A DNA stretch of 12,429 nt from JACCUZ01 sp038246575 (GTDB lineage: Bacteria > Actinomycetota > Actinomycetes > JACCUZ01), in the NCBI GenBank assembly GCA_038246575.1, contig JBBRVU010000127.1, forward strand, positions 1 to 12,429, written 5' to 3'. Below the pieces are notes generated by a model, which saw nothing but the letters and a program-made list of their open reading frames with translations, had not been told where the DNA came from and did no database searches. This document shows positions 7,649 through 12,429 of this stretch, one piece after another (positions within the stretch are counted from its first letter, which is position 1; every line of letters starts with the position of its first letter). The position numbers and the translations under genes are program-made.

Positions 7649-7897
7649 GTAGGAACTGGCTCCGATGTGGACAGAAGTCGTAGGTCTACGCCGAGACGGG
7701 TGCCGCGACGCAGCGCAGCGGTGTTTCCCGTCGACCTGCCGGGAGACCAGAACCCGGTCGACGGGACACCTGGGCGAACGACATACCGAGCGGGAGCCTT
7801 CAGGCGGGCAGGACCCGCGCCAGGCCCACAGCGCACCCGCAAGCGTACGCGCCGCCGCGCTCGGCGGTCAACGCGGGCCGGCGTGGGACGACTCGCG
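7649..7897 (-). promoter_or_regulatory. rpsA promoter and long leader region
   Basis: The 249 bp between rpsA and the upstream fusion gene holds no supported gene. On the minus strand TTGACC (7866-7871) and TACGCT (7842-7847) are separated by 18 bp, fitting a housekeeping-sigma promoter (-35 TTGACN, -10 TAnnnT). Transcription would start near 7835 and give a leader of about 185-190 nt, containing the hairpin at 7726-7766. The pattern supports independent rpsA transcription; the start point is inferred. Confidence 0.6.
7726..7766 (-). repeat. Inverted repeat (hairpin) in the rpsA leader
   Basis: An 11 bp perfect inverted repeat: arm TCCCGTCGACC at 7726-7736 and its complement at 7756-7766, with a 19 nt loop. 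With a 1 nt bulge the stem can be extended by about four more pairs (gtgt at 7721-7724 with acac at 7766-7769). It lies about 80 nt upstream of the rpsA start. No T-run follows on either strand, so it is not a classical intrinsic terminator. Confidence 0.7.
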
Positions 7898-9235
7898 CTA
7901 GGAGGCCCGGAGGGGATCGGGCCGGCTCGGCTGCCCGAGGTCGGGAGCCACGCCGTCGAGCAGGCCCGCCCGGCCGAAGGACTGCACGAGCGTCAGGACG
8001 TCGGCGCCGACCGTCTCGGCCGGCGCCTCGAACGCGGCGGCGACGTCGGTGACGATCTCAGCGAGGGGGCTGGTGCCGTCGAGCACCTGCCAGATGAGCA
8101 TGCCGATGCGGTCGACGACCACGGTGGCGCCCGTGCTCGTGTCGAGGAGGACTGTCGAGTCACCCAGCCCGTGCGACGTGACGCCGCTGAGCGGCTTGAC
8201 CCTGCTGTCCATGCTGATCTCGTCCGCTGACGTGCCGGCGACCTCCGGCGCAGGGTCGGGGTCGACGCCAGGATCCTCGACCTCGACCCCGGTCAGGACC
8301 GAGACCAGCAGCCGACGTACCAGCGGCTCGCCGTTGGCGACCCCGCTGGCCGCCTGCCGGTCCGGTCCGACCAGGATCGCGCTCGGGGTCGCGCCGGTGC
8401 CCAGCTGGTCGCGGATCCGGTGCTCGTCGATGAGGACGGGCAGGTCGGGGGTGTCTGCGTAGGCCGTGATGTTGTCCTCCCGCGTGCCGGTGGCGAGCAC
8501 CGCCACCGTCACCCGCGTGCTCAGCACCTGCCCCCAGCGGGCGATGTCCGGTCGAAGCCGCTTGCACGGTCCACAGCCGGGGCTCAGCGTCACCAGCAGC
8601 AGCGGCAGGCCCGGCCCGAGCAGCTCGGCGAGGGTCGCCTCGCCGCCTGCGACGGTTGCCATGCGGAAGTCGGGGACCGCGACGGCCTCGACGACGTCGA
8701 AGACGTCGTTGTCCTCGGCCTCCCGGCGTCGTCGGGCGGCTCGACCCGCCACGCCTTCGGTCAGCAGGATCGCTGCAGCCAGTGCGAGCCCGCCGTAGAC
8801 CGCCAGCTGCAGCGGCCGCCCGGTCGGGCGCTCTGCGACCGCCTCGCCGATGAGGCCGAGCGCGGCCAGGTCGATGAGCACGGAGTTGCGCACCACGGTG
8901 CGGACGCTGATGTCGGCGCCACCGAGGCGGCCGAAGCACCGGCAGTCCGGCCGCCGGCCGGCCCGGAGCGCGAGGACGACCACCACGGTGAATGCGGTGA
9001 GCATCGCGATCGCGAGGATCAGGCCGACGAAGCTCGTCGGGGGGATCAGCAGCAGGACGGCGACGACGATCTCTGCGGGAGCCAGGCCCACGGCGACCAG
9101 GAACTGCAGTCGCTTGGGGACGCCGAAGCCGGTGACCGCCTCCCGGGTCCCGGCGGGGTCGCGCAGCTTGGCGATCCCGCTGGCGGCGAACACCGCGGTC
9201 AGCGCGACGCCTGCCAGGACGGCGACGACACCCAC
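7898..9235 (-). CDS. MauE-like membrane + thioredoxin-like + PqqD-like fusion protein
   Basis: 445 aa from GTG 9235, with AGGAGG (9245-9250) 9 nt upstream. Residues 1-166 form about five hydrophobic helices, with a DCRCFGRLG motif (CxCFG, cysteines 98 and 100) typical of MauE/DoxX-type proteins, which take part in redox and disulfide steps. Residues about 183-325 resemble a TlpA/AhpC-type thioredoxin fold, with SPGCGPCK (CGPC at 221-224) and the cis-proline region GATPSAILVG. Residues about 340-432 resemble PqqD, with DRIGMLIWQVLDGTSPLAEIV. Strongly basic RAARRRREAE after the last helix suggests, by the positive-inside rule, that the thioredoxin and PqqD parts are cytoplasmic. It is divergent from the second Tat-LPxTG gene. 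Its redox partner is unknown, and the domain calls are by eye. Confidence 0.75.
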   Translation of the reverse strand: MGVVAVLAGVALTAVFAASGIAKLRDPAGTREAVTGFGVPKRLQFLVAVGLAPAEIVVAVLLLIPPTSFVGLILAIAMLTAFTVVVVLALRAGRRPDCRCFGRLGGADISVRTVVRNSVLIDLAALGLIGEAVAERPTGRPLQLAVYGGLALAAAILLTEGVAGRAARRRREAEDNDVFDVVEAVAVPDFRMATVAGGEATLAELLGPGLPLLLVTLSPGCGPCKRLRPDIARWGQVLSTRVTVAVLATGTREDNITAYADTPDLPVLIDEHRIRDQLGTGATPSAILVGPDRQAASGVANGEPLVRRLLVSVLTGVEVEDPGVDPDPAPEVAGTSADEISMDSRVKPLSGVTSHGLGDSTVLLDTSTGATVVVDRIGMLIWQVLDGTSPLAEIVTDVAAAFEAPAETVGADVLTLVQSFGRAGLLDGVAPDLGQPSRPDPLRAS

Positions 9236-9244
9236 GCCTGCCCA

Positions 9245-9250
9245 CCTCCT
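9245..9250 (-). promoter_or_regulatory. Ribosome binding site deciding the MauE-Trx-PqqD start
   Basis: AGGAGG on the minus strand, 9 nt before GTG 9235. It supports that start, which places a short n-region directly before the first membrane helix. Confidence 0.75.
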
Positions 9251-9367
9251 CGTCGCGACCTGGTCGGCTGGGGCGCTCCGCGGCGCTCCGGTGGCCAGCC
9301 TAGGGACCAGCAGGCCGCAGCCTCGCGGTCGACGTCAGGCGGGTCCGCGGTCGCCTCGTGTCGCCAC

Positions 9368-9384
9368 TGTCCACCCGGTGGACA
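9368..9384. promoter_or_regulatory. Operator-like palindrome in divergent promoter region
   Basis: TGTCCACC-C-GGTGGACA: two perfect 8 bp half-sites around one central base, 64 bp before the rightward gene start and 133 bp before the leftward one. Size and symmetry fit a dimeric regulator site in the shared divergent region 9236-9447. No regulator is coded nearby, so the protein is unknown. Confidence 0.4.
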
Positions 9385-9433
9385 CCTGACGATTCCTTGA
9401 CCGATGATCTTCCTGTCCTCGTCGGCTCCGGGT

Positions 9434-9439
9434 TAGGGT
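9434..9439 (+). promoter_or_regulatory. Candidate -10 for leaderless LPxTG copy 2 mRNA
   Basis: TAGGGT fits TAnnnT and ends 8 nt before ATG 9448. Only a weak Shine-Dalgarno candidate stands before that ATG. A start of transcription at or close to the A of the ATG, as in the leaderless mRNAs common in actinobacteria, would explain this. No convincing -35 box was found; TTGACC at 9397-9402 is too far away. Confidence 0.3.
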
Positions 9440-9447
9440 TCGGACAA

Positions 9448-10068
9448 ATGGTCACTTTGGGGAACGACACGGCAGCCGACGGTGCGGGCCCGCCCGTGGA
9501 CCGGCGGGTGGTTCTCCGGCGCGGTCTGGGAGTCGGGGCGGCGGTGCTCTGGACCGCGCCCGTCGTGCAGACCCTGAGCATGAGCGGTGCGCAGGCGCTC
9601 GGCTCCCCGACGCCGGGCGGCAACCCCAACCCACCGTCGGAGACGCCGCCGCCGGGCGGGCAACCCGCGAACCCGCAGCCCCCGGCCCCCGGCGCGAACC
9701 CGCAGCCCGGCAACCCCGCGCCGGGCACCGCCGCACCCGGCGGCGGGACGACGTCCGTCGACACCGAGGTCGAAGGGAACAAGACCGGAAACCCGCCGAG
9801 CGGGTCCGGCGGCTCCGGGCCTGACAACGCCGGCGGCTCCGGCACCGACAACCCCGCGACCGTCGTGCGCGGGGTCAAGACCGGGTCGTCGGCCGGCGCG
9901 CTGCCGCGGACGGGCGCACCGAACCTTGGCCCCACCCTCGCCGTCGGCACCGCACTGGTCGCAGCCGGTGCCGCGACCGTGCGGGCGTCGCGCCGAGTGC
10001 CCGCCACTGCTGCTGGCCTCACCGAGCCCGCCGGGCCAACCAAGCCTGCGGCACCCTCCGCGGACTAG
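9448..10068 (+). CDS. Tat-like signal, proline-rich LPxTG cell-wall-anchor protein (copy 2)
   Basis: 206 aa from ATG 9448; the frame is open from 9358, but this start gives a normal 18-residue n-region as in copy 1. Signal: DRRVVLRRG (RR at 19-20), then a hydrophobic core ending LWTAPVVQTLSMSGAQA, cleavage likely after AQA (residue 50). Residues 53-100 are Pro/Asn/Gly-rich, then VEGNK (108-112), a Gly/Ser/Asp-rich linker, VRGVK (140-144), LPRTG at 152-156, a hydrophobic segment about 160-178 and a 28-residue tail with SRR. It aligns in design and in the W[ST]xPxxQxxSM signal motif with the 3186-3704 protein, so they are paralogues. It is divergent from the MauE-Trx-PqqD fusion and converges on the phosphotransferase gene (12 bp gap). 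Function unknown. Confidence 0.8.
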   Translation: MVTLGNDTAADGAGPPVDRRVVLRRGLGVGAAVLWTAPVVQTLSMSGAQALGSPTPGGNPNPPSETPPPGGQPANPQPPAPGANPQPGNPAPGTAAPGGGTTSVDTEVEGNKTGNPPSGSGGSGPDNAGGSGTDNPATVVRGVKTGSSAGALPRTGAPNLGPTLAVGTALVAAGAATVRASRRVPATAAGLTEPAGPTKPAAPSAD

Positions 10069-10080
10069 CCCTCCCCGCTT

Positions 10081-11031
10081 CTACCTCGCCTCGCGTTCTC
10101 GGTGGGGCCGCGGCCGGCCGTCATGCAGGTCGCCCGTCTGCAGCGTTGACCGCAGCAAGTCGCGCGCCCGGTCGACGACCGGGTTGGAGCGTTCGCGTCC
10201 GGCCAACTCGACAACCGCGAACAGATCCAGGGCACGTGCGGTGTCCAGCCACCCGGGCGGCAGGCCACCAGCCTCTGCGAGCTCCACGGCACCTGCCAGG
10301 AACGCCGAGTCCACGGGGTCATCACCGTCGGGAAAGCGCAGCAGGTTGCCCAGGTCGGCCAGGCGGCTGCCGACGTACGCGAACTCCCAGTCGACGAGTC
10401 CCGTCACCTCCGAGCGATCGGGGTCGACCAGCAGGTTCTTGGGATTGAGGTCGGAGTGCACCAGCGTGGCCTCGCCCCCGACCGCGTCGATCACGGGCCG
10501 CACTGCGCGTGCCAGTCCGAGCAGTGCCCTGCGGTCGTCCGCCGACCAGGCGGCGAACCACGGCCGGTCCAGCTGCAGGCGTACCCACGCCTCGAGGGTT
10601 CGCAGGTCCTCTGCCATCGGCACCACGGCGAGGTCGCTGCCGGAGAGCATCCCGGACCGGTCGAAGCGCACCGTGGCCAGGCGCAACAGCACCCCCGCAA
10701 CGGCGCGCCCCAGCTCGTACGCCGTCTGCTCCCCCGTCTCGGCCAGCACCTGGTCGAGCGGCTGGCCCGGCAGAAGGGACGTCATGAGGTACGGCGGCAG
10801 CTCGCCGGTCGGCTCCACCCGAGCGTCGAGCACTGCCGGGACCGGGACCACCCCGCGCAGCCTGCGCAGCAGACCGACGTCCACGGCCGCCCGCTCCGGC
10901 GAACGCGCATAGATCCGCAGCACGACGTCGGCACCGTCCACGTCAGCGAGGAACGTCTCCCCGCTGTGCCCGCCGCCGAACGGTCGCACGGAGGGCCCGA
11001 ACAAGCGGCGCACCGGCTCCGGGATCGACAC
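10081..11031 (-). CDS. Aminoglycoside-phosphotransferase-fold kinase (APH family)
   Basis: 316 aa. GTG 11031 is chosen because GGGAGG (11041-11046) lies 9 nt upstream. The same frame stays open to 11631 but would run through repeats and antisense to the methyltransferase gene. An N-lobe GGGHSGETFLAD turn at 19-30 and VVLRIYA near 36-42 precede the catalytic HSDLNPKN (192-199, the HxDxxxxN loop) and DWEFA (214-218, the metal-binding DFG equivalent). These are the hallmarks of PF01636. Such kinases phosphorylate small molecules (sugars, choline, macrolides, aminoglycosides); the substrate cannot be read from sequence, and resistance should not be assumed. The C-terminal region is helical. It starts divergent from the methyltransferase across a repeat-rich region. 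Confidence 0.85.
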   Translation of the reverse strand: MSIPEPVRRLFGPSVRPFGGGHSGETFLADVDGADVVLRIYARSPERAAVDVGLLRRLRGVVPVPAVLDARVEPTGELPPYLMTSLLPGQPLDQVLAETGEQTAYELGRAVAGVLLRLATVRFDRSGMLSGSDLAVVPMAEDLRTLEAWVRLQLDRPWFAAWSADDRRALLGLARAVRPVIDAVGGEATLVHSDLNPKNLLVDPDRSEVTGLVDWEFAYVGSRLADLGNLLRFPDGDDPVDSAFLAGAVELAEAGGLPPGWLDTARALDLFAVVELAGRERSNPVVDRARDLLRSTLQTGDLHDGRPRPHREREAR

Positions 11032-11040
11032 AGCGTCGAT

Positions 11041-11046
11041 CCTCCC
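11041..11046 (-). promoter_or_regulatory. Ribosome binding site deciding the phosphotransferase start
   Basis: GGGAGG on the minus strand, 9 nt before GTG 11031. It sits at the edge of the G-rich repeat 11044-11081. Confidence 0.7.
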
Positions 11047-11081
11047 AGCCCGCCAGCCCGCGCCCCAGCCCGCCAGCCCGC
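11044..11081 (-). repeat. 18 bp direct repeat, G-run-rich on minus strand
   Basis: Two perfect 18 bp copies (11044-11061 and 11064-11081) separated by 2 bp. On the minus strand they give six runs of three or more G within about 38 nt, with short loops, so the pattern G3+N1-7 (four or more times) is met. It overlaps the ribosome site of the phosphotransferase gene. Confidence 0.7.
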
Positions 11082-11099
11082 CACCCTCGTCGTTTCCAT

Positions 11100-11145
11100 G
11101 ATCGGAGAGGGAACGCGGGATAGAGACCGCGTTCGGTCTCCGATC
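11100..11145. repeat. 19 bp imperfect inverted repeat (hairpin)
   Basis: Arms 11100-11118 and 11127-11145 are complementary over 19 positions except two adjacent ones in the middle, with an 8 nt loop (gatagaga). The outer 9 bp (GATCGGAGA / TCTCCGATC) and inner 8 bp (GAACGCGG / CCGCGTTC) are perfect. No T-run follows, and it lies between divergent starts, so it is not a terminator of either gene. Confidence 0.75.
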
Positions 11146-11219
11146 ACGGGTCCGACGGTCTCCGATCACGGGGCCGACGCCGCGGGTCACGGGGCCGACG
11201 TCGCGGGTCACGGGTCCGA
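11134..11219. repeat. Four imperfect 21-22 bp tandem repeats
   Basis: Units: 11134-11155, 11156-11177 (22 bp each, differing at one base), 11178-11198 and 11199-11219 (21 bp each, differing at two bases), followed by a partial start of a fifth unit to about 11229. All share a TCACGGG[GT]CCGA core. The first unit overlaps the right arm of the hairpin, and its TCTCCGATC occurs again at 11159-11167. There are no unique spacers, so it is not a CRISPR array. Confidence 0.75.
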
Positions 11220-11258
11220 CGTCGCGGGTTGGCAGCGCATCGGGCAGGATCGCCAGGC

Positions 11259-12077
11259 GTGGAAGCCGAATCGCCGAGCCCGGATGCGGTGACGCGGCGG
11301 GCGGTGGGGACGCCGGAGACCTCGCGGGCGAGCCGGTCGTGGTGGGACCAGCAGGCTGAGGACTACCTCGCCGAGCACGGCGCCTTCCTCGGCGACGCGC
11401 GCTTCGTCTGGGGGCCGGAGGGCCTGTCCGAGGCCGAGGCCGGGCTGCTCGGCGACATCGCGGCCCTGCGGGTGCTCGAGGTCGGCGCCGGGGCGGCCCA
11501 GTGCTCGCGGTGGCTGCTCGCCCGGGGCGCAGAGCCGGTGGCGCTCGACCTCTCCGCCGAGATGCTCCGGCGCGGTCGCGATCTCGGCCGGACCGCCGGA
11601 CTCGACGTTCCGCTCGTGCAAGCCGACGCAACCTTCCTGCCCTTCGCAGACGGCTCCTTCGACCTGGCGGTCTCGGCCTACGGCGCGGTGCCCTTCGTCG
11701 CCGACCCGGCTGCAGTGATGCGGGAGGTGGCGCGCGTGCTGCGCCCCGGCGGCCGGTGGGTGTTCTCGGTGACCCACCCGGTGCGCTGGGCGTTCGCCGA
11801 TGACCCGGGGCCGGCCGGACTGGTCGCGCAGATGTCGTACTTCGACCGCACGCCGTACGTGGAACAGGACGGCACAGGCGCCGCGACGTACGTCGAGAAC
11901 CACCGCACCGTCGGCGACCGGGTGCGCGACATCGTGGCGGCCGGGTTCAGCCTCGTCGACCTGGTCGAACCAGAGTGGCCCGAGGAGAACACCCGTACCT
12001 GGGGCGGGTGGAGCCCGCTGCGGGGCGAGCTGCTGCCCGGCACCGCCATCTTCAGCTGCGTCCTCGAAGGGGAGTAG
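11259..12077 (+). CDS. Class I SAM-dependent methyltransferase
   Basis: 272 aa from GTG 11259, chosen because AGGA (11246-11249) lies 9 nt upstream; the frame opens at 11229 but without a ribosome site. Motif I VLEVGAGAAQ at 72-81 binds S-adenosylmethionine. It is followed by the acidic residue in ALDLSAEML (Asp97), QADATFLPFADGSFD at 121-135 (motif with Asp123), and ARVLRPGGRWVFSV near 158-171, the Rossmann fold of Methyltransf_11. The C-terminal part has HPVRWAFADDPGP and WGGWSPLRGELLPG. The substrate is unknown. Methyltransferases of this kind are often encoded near rpsA in actinobacteria; here several genes stand between. The permease gene begins 2 nt after this stop, so they are probably co-transcribed. 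Confidence 0.88.
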   Translation: MEAESPSPDAVTRRAVGTPETSRASRSWWDQQAEDYLAEHGAFLGDARFVWGPEGLSEAEAGLLGDIAALRVLEVGAGAAQCSRWLLARGAEPVALDLSAEMLRRGRDLGRTAGLDVPLVQADATFLPFADGSFDLAVSAYGAVPFVADPAAVMREVARVLRPGGRWVFSVTHPVRWAFADDPGPAGLVAQMSYFDRTPYVEQDGTGAATYVENHRTVGDRVRDIVAAGFSLVDLVEPEWPEENTRTWGGWSPLRGELLPGTAIFSCVLEGE

Positions 12078-12079
12078 CC

Positions 12080-12429
12080 ATGTCCTCCACGATCCTGACG
12101 GTCGGCCCGCGACTCGGTGTCGCCGTGGTCCTGCTCGCGGGCGTAGCTGCCGGGGTGGCCGCGACGGGCCGGCTGGGACACGAACGGCAGATCGTTGTCG
12201 CAGCCCTCCGGGCGGCCGCGCAGCTCGCTGCCGTCTCACTGGTGATCGCAGCGATCCTGGACTCGCTGCCATTGACGGCGGTGTTCATCGTCTTCATGTA
12301 CGCGGTGGCAGCGCGGACCTCGGCGCGGCGGATGACCCGAGATCGCAGTGGCTGGTGGGCGGCCGCACCGATCATCGCCGGGAGCCTGCCGGTCGTCGCC
12401 GGGCTGTTGCTCAGCGGCCTGCTGCCGAC
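12080..12429 (+). CDS. FetB/UPF0014-type ABC transporter permease, 3'-truncated by window edge
   Basis: ATG 12080 with GGGGAG (12069-12074) 5 nt upstream; 116 residues are visible before the window ends. An N-terminal helix (VAVVLLAGVAAGVAA) is followed by LGHERQIVVAALRAAAQLAAVSLVIAAIL, then a helix with FIVFMYAVAARTSARRM, then WWAAAPIIAGSLPVVAG. The R-AxxQL-V pattern after a short first helix is that of the UPF0014 family, whose E. coli member FetB is the permease of an iron-exporting ABC transporter. Family identity is inferred by eye from the first half. The ATPase partner (FetA type) should be downstream or elsewhere if the call is right. Confidence 0.65.
   Translation, partial: MSSTILTVGPRLGVAVVLLAGVAAGVAATGRLGHERQIVVAALRAAAQLAAVSLVIAAILDSLPLTAVFIVFMYAVAARTSARRMTRDRSGWWAAAPIIAGSLPVVAGLLLSGLLP

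Noticed and set aside
7726..7766. Intrinsic terminator of the MauE-Trx-PqqD gene
   Set aside because: It lies about 130 nt after the stop, downstream of the likely rpsA promoter, and has no T-run; a leader structure fits better.
9397..9402. TTGACC as the -35 box for LPxTG copy 2
   Set aside because: 31 bp to the -10 candidate at 9434, and no TAnnnT at 16-19 bp spacing.
10081..11031. Aminoglycoside resistance gene
   Set aside because: Only the general APH kinase fold is visible; nothing in the sequence or its neighbours indicates an antibiotic substrate.
11134..11219. CRISPR-like array
   Set aside because: Units are contiguous tandem copies without unique spacers, only four copies, and no cas genes.
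11032..11631. 200-codon upstream extension of the phosphotransferase frame
   Set aside because: It reads through the tandem repeats (giving a TRDVGPV-like heptad) and antisense to the methyltransferase; a good ribosome site places the start at 11031.
11208..12272. 354-codon frame antisense to the methyltransferase
   Set aside because: Arg/Pro/Gly-rich shadow with no ribosome site; the opposite strand has clear SAM-binding motifs.

Overview
The window comes from a very GC-rich actinobacterium. Signs are GTG starts, short AGGAGG-type ribosome sites, a four-domain ribosomal protein S1 with an acidic tail, and TTGACN/TAnnnT-type promoter elements. A relative of the Nocardioidaceae would fit, but this is inference from style and gene content, not a search.

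Layout. (1) 1-3170 is the end of an exopolysaccharide or cell-surface glycan cluster: the C-terminal part of a Wzx-type flippase, a fused nucleotidyltransferase/thymidylate-kinase-like protein, and a convergent GT4-like glycosyltransferase. (2) 3186-6115 holds a small Tat-exported, proline-rich LPxTG protein, divergent from a PqqD-like gene and an HPr-kinase-like gene; a convergent NTP_transf_5-type nucleotidyltransferase follows. (3) 6125-7648 is rpsA, behind a leader of about 190 nt with a strong hairpin. (4) 7898-10068 holds a MauE-thioredoxin-PqqD fusion protein, divergent from a second Tat/LPxTG protein that is a paralogue of the first. (5) 10081-12429 holds an aminoglycoside-phosphotransferase-fold kinase, a repeat-rich divergent intergenic region, a SAM methyltransferase and the start of a FetB/UPF0014 permease.

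The most interesting feature is the repeated pairing in (2) and (4). Each small Tat-LPxTG protein is transcribed divergently from a gene carrying a PqqD domain, and the two pairs flank rpsA in mirror orientation. PqqD domains usually bind ribosomally made peptide substrates and present them to modifying enzymes. The two LPxTG proteins share short VxGxK motifs beyond their signal peptide and anchor. One hypothesis is that they are substrates or partners of a PqqD-dependent maturation or surface-anchoring system, with HPr-kinase-like, nucleotidyltransferase and MauE/thioredoxin proteins as accessories. No radical SAM enzyme, sortase or other obvious modifying enzyme lies in the window, so this remains a hypothesis.
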